60,854 bases of DNA from DYJE01 sp964637565 (lineage in GTDB: Bacteria > Desulfobacterota > Desulfobacteria > Desulfobacterales > Desulfolunaceae): assembly GCA_964637565.1 (NCBI GenBank), contig CAZWTY010000013.1:1-60854 (forward strand). Reading direction: 5' to 3'. Made by a program: the position numbers and the translations under genes. The notes beneath the pieces were generated by a model that did not search any database, was not told the origin of the DNA, and worked only from the letters and a program-made list of their open reading frames with translations. Positions 18,969 through 27,013 of this stretch are shown here, one piece after another (position 1 is the first letter of the stretch; each line of letters begins with the position of its first letter).

Positions 18969-19592
18969 ATGACGCAAACTGTATTCAAAAAGATCCGTAT
19001 CGCGGAAAAGCACAACAGGCGCCTTGCCATCGTGGAGGTGGCGGAGCATCTTCTTTCCCGGGAAGGCCTGGACGCCGTGACGATCCGGAAGGTGGCCAGT
19101 GCGGCTGGGCTTTCGTCCGGCGCCATGTACATGTATTTCAAGAACAAGGAAGAACTGCTGCTCTGCATGCTGGTCCAGAACCTCAAGGTTTTGAAGGAGG
19201 ATATGGCCCAGTGTATCGACAACCACGATCCACTGGAAGCTATCAAGAAAATGGGGTATCATTACAGGCGTTATTTCAGCCGGTTCGGCAGACATATCAG
19301 CATACTCAGCTTTTCCACCCGGGGCAGCCGGAAATATGGCGATCTCAATCCGGAGATGCTGGATGAACTGGAAGCGGCCCTCGCAGACCTTCTGGACCTG
19401 GTCCAGGGTCTCCTGTCATCACCTCCCATGGGCGGCAGTCTCAAGGGTATCCCGCCAGAACGGGCTGTCCCGGTACTGTGGGCCCTTATTCAGGGCCTCG
19501 TCCAGATCACCTCGCCCCCGTCACGTGACGAACAGGCTGTTTTCGATTTCGATCAGCTGATCGACGACGCCACCCGGATCATCGCCAGGTGA
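18969..19592 (+). CDS. TetR/AcrR family transcriptional regulator
   Basis: 207 aa. The N-terminal HTH spans about residues 15-62: AIVEVAEHLLSREGLDAVTIRKVASAAGLSSGAMYMYF, with the usual YMYFKNKEELL boundary. The C-terminal ligand domain is divergent and helical, so the inducer cannot be read. ATG 18969 has GAGG just upstream; the frame opens earlier at 18861. The next gene on the same strand, 378 bp away, is an acyl-CoA transferase. Control of that gene by an acyl-CoA or fatty-acid-like ligand is plausible (inference from context). Confidence 0.88.
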   Translation: MTQTVFKKIRIAEKHNRRLAIVEVAEHLLSREGLDAVTIRKVASAAGLSSGAMYMYFKNKEELLLCMLVQNLKVLKEDMAQCIDNHDPLEAIKKMGYHYRRYFSRFGRHISILSFSTRGSRKYGDLNPEMLDELEAALADLLDLVQGLLSSPPMGGSLKGIPPERAVPVLWALIQGLVQITSPPSRDEQAVFDFDQLIDDATRIIAR

Positions 19593-19652
19593 GGTGATGG
19601 CCGGAGAAATTGACCGTTCAGGTGCAAGGGACTTTTGTCTCAATAAAATAAC

Positions 19653-19681
19653 TTGACACCCGTAAAATTCTGTCTTATCAA
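19653..19681 (+). promoter_or_regulatory. Sigma-70-like promoter for the CoA-transferase
   Basis: TTGACA, 17-base spacer, TATCAA, leaving a 5' leader of about 280 bases. The 19593-19970 gap holds an unsupported 67-codon frame (19764-19967) but no recognisable gene. Confidence 0.5.
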
Positions 19682-19970
19682 TTTTGTTAATCACCTGGAA
19701 AGACGAGATCGGACTGACAACGGGAAAATGATATTTTCTCTGGCGGTTTTTCAGCGTTAACAAATGAACAATGTACACACCAAAAAACACGAACACTTAA
19801 ACAAGCGTGGACATATGGATAGGAACGATGTGCAGCTTGGCCAAGTCCGTCACAGACGATCGAAGACAGGTGAGACGCACGTCGGAGAAAGGGAAGAACG
19901 CGGGCCCTACAGCATCAAGGGATCTGTTTTGAAGAAAGGCCATGAGGCCTGTCATGGAGACTTTTAACCT

Positions 19971-21671
19971 ATGGAACTGAAAGAAATGACCAAGCTGGTC
20001 GCCCACCTGGCGGCCTACAAGATCACCCAGAAACGCTACGACATCGATTACCGGCCCCAGGGGCTCGATCCGGATAAATTCATCAGCGCCCGTGAGGTCG
20101 TGCATCAGATCAATGACGAAGCCACGGTGATCTCCACGGGCATGGCGTCCCACGCCCGTGGGGCCATTTTCTACTGGGCGTTCCGGGATGTGTACAAGAA
20201 GAAAAAAAGCCCGAAGAACCTCACCTGGATCACGGTGAGCGCCCAGGGAGGCCGTGGGAAAGCCCCGGGAACCATCGAAGATCTGGGCGTTCCTGGCCTT
20301 CTCCGGGAATACATCTGCGGCCATGTGGAAACGGCCAAATCCCTTCTGGCCCTGGGCGACAAGGGCAAACTGGAAATCCACACCCTGCCCCAGGGCGAGA
20401 TCACGGCCCTGCTCATGGCCCAGGCCCGGGGCGAGAACGTGGTGGAAAGCCGGACCGGTATCGGGACCTTTTACGATCCTGAAGCGGGCCGGGGCACCAC
20501 GGCGATCACCCAGGGCACGGACAAGACCTACATCACCCGGAACAACGGGTGCCTGCGGTTCACCATGCCCAAAGTGGAGGCCGCCTTCATGGTGGCGCCC
20601 TACGCGGACCGCGAAGGAAACATCTACTTCAAGCACGCGGCCACCATCACGGAGAACATCGAGGCGGCCGAAGCCGCCCACAGAAACGGTGGAAAAGTGT
20701 TCGTCACCGTGGCCGACATCATCGAAAAAGACGAGAGCGACATCCGGATTCCCAAGGAATGGGTCACCGGCATCGTGGTGAACCCCTGGAACGAGCAGAC
20801 CGGCGCCGTGCGCCAGAAGCAGTACTGGCCCCTTTTCACCGAGGGGGCCAGCGTGGACACCCAGGAGGCCGTGGAAAAGCTGAAACTGGTCAACAAGCTG
20901 GCCCGGATCACGCCGCCCCGGGGTGCGGTGGAAAACACCATGGCCCGCATGGCCGCGTCCCTGTTCACCCGGGAAGCCAAAAAAGGCGACCTGATCAACC
21001 TGGGCATCGGGCTTCCCGAAGAAGTGGGGCGACTGATTTACGAGGGAGGCCTTCACCATGACCTGACCTTCAGTTCGGAAACAGGAGCCCTGGGCGGCAT
21101 TCCCACCCCGGGCCTTTACTTCGGAGGGGCCATCAACCCCATCAAACTGAACAGTTCGGCCTGGATGTTCGAGCATTACAAAAATCACCTGGACATCACG
21201 GTTCTTGGGATTCTCCAAGTGGATTCGGAAGGCAACGTCAACGTGTCCAAGCGGGGCCACAGGGTCTACGATTACGTGGGGCCCGGCGGGTTCATGAACA
21301 TCGCGTCCAGCGCGAAAAAAATCATCTTCCTGGGCAGCTTCATGGCCAAGGCCGATTTCCGCTTGAAAAACGGCCGGCTGAAAATTGCCAAAAAAGGCAT
21401 CCCCAAATTCGTGGACACCCTGAACGAGGTGACGTTCAACGCCAAAGAAGCCCTGAAGCAGGGCAAGAAAGTGTACTACGTCACCACCGTGGGGATTTTC
21501 AGGCTGACGGAACAGGGGGTGGAACTGTTCAAGGTCATGCCCGGCATCGACATCAAGCGGGACATCCTGGGAAACAGCCGGGCCAAGATCATCGTCCCGG
21601 ACCATGTGGAAACGGTGAGCCCGGACATCGTCACAGGCGCGGGCTTCAAGCTCAGCTGGCCGGAGATCTGA
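19971..21671 (+). CDS. Family I acyl-CoA transferase (acetate/propionate CoA-transferase type)
   Basis: 566 aa with the two CoA-transferase halves fused (about residues 30-270 and 320-560), as in propionate CoA-transferases and acetyl-CoA hydrolases. It would move CoA between short-chain carboxylates by a glutamyl-CoA intermediate. Glu370 in SSETGALGG fits the catalytic Glu motif preceding the GG turn. The first half carries the oxyanion-type glycine motif GGRGKAPG. Substrate range is not resolvable; a fermentation or syntrophic acid-exchange role is likely. ATG 19971 has GGAG 11 bases upstream; ATG 19986 is the alternative. A strong terminator follows. The long antisense frame is a shadow. 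Confidence 0.9.
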   Translation: MELKEMTKLVAHLAAYKITQKRYDIDYRPQGLDPDKFISAREVVHQINDEATVISTGMASHARGAIFYWAFRDVYKKKKSPKNLTWITVSAQGGRGKAPGTIEDLGVPGLLREYICGHVETAKSLLALGDKGKLEIHTLPQGEITALLMAQARGENVVESRTGIGTFYDPEAGRGTTAITQGTDKTYITRNNGCLRFTMPKVEAAFMVAPYADREGNIYFKHAATITENIEAAEAAHRNGGKVFVTVADIIEKDESDIRIPKEWVTGIVVNPWNEQTGAVRQKQYWPLFTEGASVDTQEAVEKLKLVNKLARITPPRGAVENTMARMAASLFTREAKKGDLINLGIGLPEEVGRLIYEGGLHHDLTFSSETGALGGIPTPGLYFGGAINPIKLNSSAWMFEHYKNHLDITVLGILQVDSEGNVNVSKRGHRVYDYVGPGGFMNIASSAKKIIFLGSFMAKADFRLKNGRLKIAKKGIPKFVDTLNEVTFNAKEALKQGKKVYYVTTVGIFRLTEQGVELFKVMPGIDIKRDILGNSRAKIIVPDHVETVSPDIVTGAGFKLSWPEI

Positions 21672-21704
21672 ACGGGGTCAGAGGACAACAAACGCTGAAA
21701 AAGG

Positions 21705-21733
21705 ACGGGGCGCTAAAAACGCCCCGTTTTTTT
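21705..21733 (+). terminator. Intrinsic terminator after the CoA-transferase gene
   Basis: 8-bp stem ACGGGGCG / CGCCCCGT with a short loop and seven T, 34 bases after the stop. Confidence 0.9.
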
Positions 21734-21772
21734 ATGTATACCATGGACTTCGGCCGAGCTTTCCATGACACA

Positions 21773-22480
21773 TTATTCTTTCATGATTCTTATCACCCGC
21801 TCATCCAAACAGGATCGAAGAAAACTATTCATCGGTTTCTGATGGCCCGTTTCATAAAAAGCGAGCATCAACTGATTAAACTCCAGTTGCCTCTTCGCGG
21901 GAAGATTGATCGCAGGGTATCCGTTATCCAACAAAAGCCCGTTCATGATAAAACGTCCCATACGCTTGTTGACATCATAAAAAAACTGGCATCTCGCCAT
22001 TGTCAGAAAAAAATGGATAGCACGATCGTAAATGTCGGGTATCAGACAGGCGTCCTGAATCATTTTATCGAACAAAGCTGGCAACGCATCAGCCTGGGGC
22101 GGCATATAGTCTGTCCCTGCTATCGTTACCCCGCCAGATCTGAACCTCCCGTACTCCAACGCCTCTTCCTTACCCGCGATGAGATGGAGGGAGCAGACTT
22201 TTTCACAGGTGATTTCAAACTGATCTTTTTCAATCAACCCAAATAACGTGCGCCATGCATCGGCCTGGTTCAAAGCGATTTGCTGGTCAGATAATTTATG
22301 TCCACCCACGGTAATCCCATCCAGCAAGGTCTGGATTTCCGGCAAGGTTAAATTAATCCCCTCCAGGTTAACGGCATCACAGACAAACTCCGCCAGTTGA
22401 CGTTTGGCAAGCATTAATGCTTTGGCTTTATTGGGTTTCATGTTCCATCGAGTTTCAATCATTTCACTCACCGGCTTCAT
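21773..22480 (-). CDS. Fic-domain protein with His-to-Gln substitution in the core motif
   Basis: 235 aa. The N-terminus has a class II-type inhibitory helix pattern (VNLEGINLTLPE, residues 38-49, resembling S/TxxxE-G/N). The Fic core reads QFFYDVNKRMGR (165-176) in place of HPFxxGNxRxxR: the catalytic His is Gln165, Pro is Phe and Gly is Val, while Asn171, Lys172, Arg173 and Arg176 remain. Canonical Fic enzymes attach AMP or other phosphates to target hydroxyls through that His, so this protein may be inactive, use altered chemistry, or act by binding. It is AT-richer than its neighbours and stands alone next to a mobile element, suggesting transfer. ATG 22480 has a poor ribosome site; ATG 22462 is an alternative. 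Confidence 0.85.
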   Translation of the reverse strand: MKPVSEMIETRWNMKPNKAKALMLAKRQLAEFVCDAVNLEGINLTLPEIQTLLDGITVGGHKLSDQQIALNQADAWRTLFGLIEKDQFEITCEKVCSLHLIAGKEEALEYGRFRSGGVTIAGTDYMPPQADALPALFDKMIQDACLIPDIYDRAIHFFLTMARCQFFYDVNKRMGRFIMNGLLLDNGYPAINLPAKRQLEFNQLMLAFYETGHQKPMNSFLRSCLDERVIRIMKE

Positions 22481-22686
22481 TATGGGGTTTCTGATTTTGA
22501 ACGCTGGTCATCAAGGGTTTTTCTGATGTGATACACCGTATTCCCTTTGGTCTCAATTGGTTTTTTGACGGATAGGCTGATATTCCTTCAGGTTCCTTGG
22601 CCTATGGATTTCGGAAAAGAGGCTGGTCCCCAGGGAAAGGTGATCGAGCATTCGATGTGGAACGATTTTCCATTCGGACCATGGAG

Positions 22687-23020
22687 CAGGGCAAACGCAT
22701 GTAAGAATTTTCCGACATGTCATGTTGAGCCGCAGCTTCCAACCTTGTCATTCCGGGCGGCCCCGATATCACGGAGTGGTTGAAACATCTTCAAAATTTG
22801 GCAAAACGAAACCATTCGAGTTCCGAAGCCGACCCGGAATCCACGCCGGCATGGGCTAAGTCCCCAATGCAAATCGAGGGTTACCTCTTCCTCGGGCATG
22901 GTTTCCGGTTAATCGGTATTGGTATCGCTATCGGGTTCGATAGTCAGAACATTACGATAGCGATACCGATCCCGATAGCGATGGTTAAGATCCATGCCAA
23001 TGTTACATGCGTTTGCCCTG
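22687..23020. mobile_element. MITE-like element, copy 2
   Basis: 334-bp non-coding element with perfect 18-bp terminal inverted repeats (CAGGGCAAACGCATGTAA, 22687-22704; its complement at 23003-23020). It is flanked directly by a perfect 10-bp duplication GACCATGGAG (22677-22686 and 23021-23030). The interior is the inverted homologue of copy 1, including the TATCG hairpin at about 22912-22985. It lies 73 bases before the M20 peptidase start, so it supplies that gene's upstream DNA. The rest of the 22481-23093 gap has no credible gene. Confidence 0.85.
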
Positions 23021-23093
23021 GACCATGGAGCTTGACCACGGGGCGCATCCGTTATACACCTTTTTCTAACCCAATAACGAAAAGGACCTGCCG

Positions 23094-24401
23094 ATGATCA
23101 GCCCATCCTACATTCTGGAAAATCTCATCCGGTTCGACACCAGCAACCCTCCGGGCCACGAGAAGGACTGCGTGCTCTGGATCAGGGATCTTATGGCCGG
23201 CCATGGATTCCAGACCGAAATTTTCGCCAAAGATCCTGAGCGACCCAATCTGGTGGCCCGGATGAAAGGGCAGGGCAACGTCCGTCCCCTTCTTCTCTAC
23301 GGCCACGCCGATGTGGTCCCGGCCCGGGAGCCGGACTGGACCTGGCCGCCTTTTTCCGGAAAAACGGCCGACGGATGCGTCTGGGGCCGGGGAGCCCTGG
23401 ACATGAAAGGGGGGCTTGCCATCATGATGTCGGCCCTGCTGTCCCTGGCCAGCCAGAACCATGTGCCCCAGGGCGACGTGATTTTTTCGGTTCTCTGTGA
23501 CGAGGAAACAGGGGGCGACCTGGGGGCTGGTTTCATGGTGGACGATCATCCCGGGCAGTTCGAGGGGGTCCGCTACGCCATCGGGGAATTCGGGGGTTTT
23601 CCGTTTTACGCGGGGAAAACCTGCTTCTACCCCATCCAGATCGGGGAAAAACAGGTCTGCTGGATGAAGGGACGGCTGAAAGGCAAGGGCGGCCACGGGT
23701 CCCAGGTCTTCCGCGGACAAGTTATGGCCAGGCTGGGAGCCCTGCTGAACACCCTAGACAAACGTCGGATGGACGTGCACATCACGCCCATCGTGACGGA
23801 AACCATAGGGCAGATCGCGGAGGCCCTTCCGTTTCCTGGGTCCAGGGTGCTTCCCCTTCTTCTGAATCCCCGCCTGACCGATGCGGTGCTGTGGGTTCTG
23901 GGAAAAAACGGGGCGATGTTCGATGCCCTGCTTCACCACACGGTGAACGTCACGTCGGTGAGGGCCGGCGACAAGATCAACGTGGTGCCTTCGGTGGTGG
24001 AGTTTGAGATGGACGGGAGGATCCTGCCGGGGTTTACGGCCGGTGATTTTCTCAAGGAACTCAGGAGCCTGATCGGCGGGGAGGCGGAGATCGAGATCCT
24101 TCGAAACGAACCTTGCCCCGAGACTCCGGACATGGGATTTTTCGATGTGCTGAAAACCGTGCTCACCGACATGCACCCGGGCTGCATCCCCATTCCCATG
24201 CTGCTGCCGGGCATCACCGACGCCCGGCATTTTTCACGGCTCGGAATCCAGACCTACGGGTTCATCCCCATGAACCTGCCCCCCACCTTCGATTTCGGGG
24301 AGCTGATTCATGGGGCCAACGAACGGGTGCCCGAGGACAGCCTGGTCTTCGGCATGTCGGCGATAGAAAGCGTGATCCTTCGCATGGGCGAACAGCCTTG
24401 A
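23094..24401 (+). CDS. M20 family metallopeptidase / deacylase (ArgE/DapE type)
   Basis: 435 aa cytoplasmic di-zinc hydrolase. Metal ligands fit the family: His71 and Asp73 (YGHADVV), bridging Asp103 (GRGALDMKGG), Glu137/Glu138 (CDEETGG) with the general-base Glu, and a late His in LIHGANE. The lid domain lies between (about 185-330). These enzymes cut acyl-amino acids or small dipeptides; an acetylornithine or succinyl-diaminopimelate role cannot be assigned without pathway neighbours. AAAAGGA precedes ATG 23094 closely. It is monocistronic. Confidence 0.9.
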   Translation: MISPSYILENLIRFDTSNPPGHEKDCVLWIRDLMAGHGFQTEIFAKDPERPNLVARMKGQGNVRPLLLYGHADVVPAREPDWTWPPFSGKTADGCVWGRGALDMKGGLAIMMSALLSLASQNHVPQGDVIFSVLCDEETGGDLGAGFMVDDHPGQFEGVRYAIGEFGGFPFYAGKTCFYPIQIGEKQVCWMKGRLKGKGGHGSQVFRGQVMARLGALLNTLDKRRMDVHITPIVTETIGQIAEALPFPGSRVLPLLLNPRLTDAVLWVLGKNGAMFDALLHHTVNVTSVRAGDKINVVPSVVEFEMDGRILPGFTAGDFLKELRSLIGGEAEIEILRNEPCPETPDMGFFDVLKTVLTDMHPGCIPIPMLLPGITDARHFSRLGIQTYGFIPMNLPPTFDFGELIHGANERVPEDSLVFGMSAIESVILRMGEQP

Positions 24402-24407
24402 TGGCGT

Positions 24408-24485
24408 CGTAAAAAGTCCCATATGCGGCGTTATCGTGTTTGGCCTCTGGGCCTTTTTCCATAGCCATCGGGCGACTCTTTTACG
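24408..24485. repeat. Inverted repeat between convergent genes
   Basis: Arms CGTAAAAAGTC (24408-24418) and GACTCTTTTACG (24474-24485) enclose a smaller GGCC hairpin followed by TTTTT (24442-24458). This probably terminates both the M20 gene and the convergent helicase gene. Confidence 0.5.
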
Positions 24486-24507
24486 AGTCAATCAGCCTTA
24501 AGCGACG

Positions 24508-26316
24508 CTACATGGGGTGGTGGGAGGATTTGGCCCGTTTCGTCTTTTTTGCTTTGTCCTTTTTCCCGTCCTGTTTTTTAAAGCCTGTTTTTCTGGGACG
24601 ATCCGTTTTCCGTTTCTCCGGTTTCGCCTCGGAAAAGGCCGGAGCCTGGCCTTTGGGGGCGGCGAAGTCGATGACGATCTTCCGGCCGTCGAAGGTCACA
24701 TCTTTGAGGGCGTTTCTCACACGGTCCGCCACCGACGGGTCCACTTCGAAAAAGGTGAATTCCCGCATGATGTCGATGGCCCCGATCTTGTCGGAACGGA
24801 TGCCCGAACGGTCGCAGATCAGACGGACAAGGGCTCCCGTGTTCAGGTTGTCCATGTTGCCGATGCCGGCGAAAAAGCGGCGCATGTCGGAGGTGTTCCG
24901 TTCGGCCCGGACAGGCCCCCTTGTTTTCCCCGGACGTTTGGACCAGTCGCCTTCGGCTTCCTCGTAGCGCTGCTTTCGTCTGTTTTCCGGTCCGGACACG
25001 TTGATGTCCTCGGAATCCTTGTAATAGGTGAGAAAGCGGTTGAACTCGAGGCTGACGAACCGTTTGATGATGTCTTCCCGGGACAGGCCGTCGAGGGTGG
25101 TGTAAACAGGCGGGAGAAACTGGGCGATCTCATCGTCGTTCACATCCACGGTCACCAGTTTTTCCACCATGGCGTAAAGCTGTTTTTCACAGACGGCCCG
25201 GCCACCCGGAACCCGTTTCTGGGTGAAGCGGATCCCCGTGCTTTTCTCAACCATCTGGAGCTTTCGGCTTTCCCGGGTGTTCATGAGAACGATGGCCACC
25301 CCGGATTTTCCGGCCCGGGCTGTGCGGCCGCTGCGGTGGGTGTAGCTTTCGATTTCATCGGGAAGTTTGTAGTGGATCACGTGACTGATGTCTTTCACGT
25401 CGATACCCCGGGCCGCCACGTCCGTGGCCACCAGGATCTGGAGATTCCCTTCCCTGAACCGGCCCATGACCTTGTCGCGCATGGCCTGGCTCATGTCCCC
25501 GTGAAGGGCCTCGGCGTTGTAGCCGTCCTTGATCAGTTTTTCGGCGACTTCCTGGGTTTCCACCCGGGTCCGGCAGAAGATCAGGCCGTAGATGTCGGGG
25601 TAGAAGTCGATCACACGCTTCAGGGCCTGGTACCGGTCCTTTTCCTTGATCACGTAGTTGACATGCTCGATGTTGGAGGCGCCTCCGCTGATGTCTCCCA
25701 CCCGGATCTCCACCGGATCGTTCATGTATTCAGACGCGATTCCCGCCACTTCCGCCGGCATGGTCGCGGAGAATAGCCAGGTCCGCCGGTCTTTGGGGGC
25801 GGTTTCGAGAATGGCGTCCAGGTCTTCCTGGAACCCCATGTTGAGCATCTCGTCGGCCTCGTCCAGGACAAGGCAGGTGATCTTGTCGAGACGGACCACC
25901 TTGCGGTTCATCAGGTCCAGGAGCCGGCCAGGGGTGGCCACGATGATCTGGGCGCCGCGCTTGACGGCCCGCATCTGCTCGACGATGCTGGCCCCGCCGT
26001 AAACGGCCACGATGGACGCGTTTTTCGTGGTGGTGCAGAAACCGTTCATGTCCGTGGTGATCTGGAGACAGAGTTCCCGGGTGGGGCAGAGCACCAGGCC
26101 CTGGGTGTCTCGTGAGGAGAAGTCGGTCAGCTGGATCATGGGAAGGCCGAAGGCGGCCGTTTTTCCTGTGCCGGTCTGGGCAAGGCCCACCAGGTCACGG
26201 TTTCCGCCGATGATGGCGGGAATGGCTTTGCTCTGGATGGGGGTGGGGTGTTCAAAGCCGAGTCTGGCGACGGCTTCGACCAGGTCACTGTTCAGGCCTA
26301 AATCTTTGAAACTCAT
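24508..26316 (-). CDS. DEAD-box RNA helicase with DbpA-type RNA-binding tail (DeaD/CsdA-like)
   Basis: 602 aa. The helicase core has the Q-motif (GFEHPTPIQ), AQTGTGKT, PTREL, TPGRLLD, DEAD, SAT, ARGIDV and HRSGRTARAG. After a linker (about 375-500) a DbpA-like RRM fold follows (GALVRLICDRSGI...FFEVD...RKIVIDFA), and the tail is Lys/Arg-rich. Helicases of this type remodel ribosomal or cold-shock RNA. ATG 26316 matches the usual MSFKDLGL start; the frame opens 72 bases earlier. A weak GAGG lies 14 bases upstream. It lies downstream of the small PEP-CTERM gene on the same strand but has its own likely promoter. Confidence 0.95.
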   Translation of the reverse strand: MSFKDLGLNSDLVEAVARLGFEHPTPIQSKAIPAIIGGNRDLVGLAQTGTGKTAAFGLPMIQLTDFSSRDTQGLVLCPTRELCLQITTDMNGFCTTTKNASIVAVYGGASIVEQMRAVKRGAQIIVATPGRLLDLMNRKVVRLDKITCLVLDEADEMLNMGFQEDLDAILETAPKDRRTWLFSATMPAEVAGIASEYMNDPVEIRVGDISGGASNIEHVNYVIKEKDRYQALKRVIDFYPDIYGLIFCRTRVETQEVAEKLIKDGYNAEALHGDMSQAMRDKVMGRFREGNLQILVATDVAARGIDVKDISHVIHYKLPDEIESYTHRSGRTARAGKSGVAIVLMNTRESRKLQMVEKSTGIRFTQKRVPGGRAVCEKQLYAMVEKLVTVDVNDDEIAQFLPPVYTTLDGLSREDIIKRFVSLEFNRFLTYYKDSEDINVSGPENRRKQRYEEAEGDWSKRPGKTRGPVRAERNTSDMRRFFAGIGNMDNLNTGALVRLICDRSGIRSDKIGAIDIMREFTFFEVDPSVADRVRNALKDVTFDGRKIVIDFAAPKGQAPAFSEAKPEKRKTDRPRKTGFKKQDGKKDKAKKTKRAKSSHHPM

Positions 26317-26359
26317 AGTATGTTGTGTGCCTCGATAAAGTTGATAATAAAAACCGTGC

Positions 26360-26388
26360 ACATTAGCATTTCTGAGGGTGCTTGGCAA
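26360..26388 (-). promoter_or_regulatory. Candidate promoter of the DEAD-box helicase
   Basis: Minus strand: TTGCCA, 17-base spacer, TAATGT, about 40 bases upstream of the start codon. Confidence 0.3.
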
Positions 26389-26416
26389 GCATTATGCTGT
26401 TTAAAAACAGAAAAGG

Positions 26417-26443
26417 CAAAAAAAAGGCGGCCTTGCGGCCGCC
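26417..26443 (-). terminator. Intrinsic terminator of the PEP-CTERM gene
   Basis: 7-bp stem GGCGGCC / GGCCGCC with a 4-base loop and eight T on the minus strand, 31 bases after the stop. Confidence 0.88.
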
Positions 26444-26474
26444 CCAACCAAAGAGTCGTGCTCAGGAATTCAAG

Positions 26475-26759
26475 TCATGTGGGCTTTGAAGACCGCCGCA
26501 TGGCGGCGGCTAAACTGATCAGCCCGAAGCCAAGGAGAACCAGAATGGCCGGTTCTGAAAATTCACTTTCAGGCAGAAGATAAGGGTTTTGGACAGATCC
26601 GAACAACCCCGCGCTCAGGGTTTCCTGGCCGGTCACGGTCTCTGACAGGATCGTCCGGGCCGGATGACGCAGCGACCTCAGCCAGGGATGTGACCCGAAC
26701 ACGGTCAGCACCAAGGCGATATAGAGGGTGGCTACGATCAGTGCGATGTGTTTTTTCAT
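26475..26759 (-). CDS. Small PEP-CTERM sorting-signal protein
   Basis: 94 aa. The N-terminal hydrophobic signal (residues 5-22) and the C-terminal tripartite tail are plain: SEPAIL motif, hydrophobic helix VLLGFGLISLAAA, and a basic MRRSSK end. This is the exosortase/PEP-CTERM layout, in which the protein is exported, cleaved near the SEP motif and released or attached to extracellular polymer. Only about 45 residues lie between the signals and match nothing I recognise. No exosortase or polysaccharide genes are in the window. The ribosome site is weak, but the downstream terminator supports a real transcript. Confidence 0.7.
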   Translation of the reverse strand: MKKHIALIVATLYIALVLTVFGSHPWLRSLRHPARTILSETVTGQETLSAGLFGSVQNPYLLPESEFSEPAILVLLGFGLISLAAAMRRSSKPT

Positions 26760-26808
26760 CTTTTTATTAAACCGGCAATAATAAAGCTTAAATTATTGGC
26801 AAGGGAGC

Positions 26809-26931
26809 GGTTTAGGTGTTTAGTGGTTTAGGGTTATTCGACGAATGGGCTTTGAATTTATAATTCGTCATAAAATATCAATAAACAACAGGTTATGAGA
26901 AGAATCTTTGAAAAACCTAAACACCTAAACC
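26809..26931. repeat. Long-range inverted repeat in an AT-rich gap
   Basis: A perfect 15-bp pair, GGTTTAGGTGTTTAG (26809-26823) and its complement (26917-26931), extended by further TTTAG-type repeats on both sides. The spacer is AT-rich. It lies between the CoA ligase stop (27014) and the PEP-CTERM start (26759) and could end transcription of the long minus-strand operon; otherwise the role is unknown. Confidence 0.6.
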
Positions 26932-27013
26932 ACTAAAAAGCTAAATCCCTGGGTTGCCATCTCCCTTGTTTGTGCAAACACGTTTTTAAAGGTATTTTAT
27001 TGCCGCATTAATA

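Noticed and set aside
19764..19967. 67-codon frame upstream of the CoA-transferase
   Set aside because: His/Lys/Arg-rich, no ribosome site, lies in the probable 5' leader.
19797..21605. 602-codon minus-strand frame over the CoA-transferase
   Set aside because: The plus strand encodes an intact family I CoA-transferase with catalytic Glu; the antisense frame has no recognisable motifs or ribosome site.
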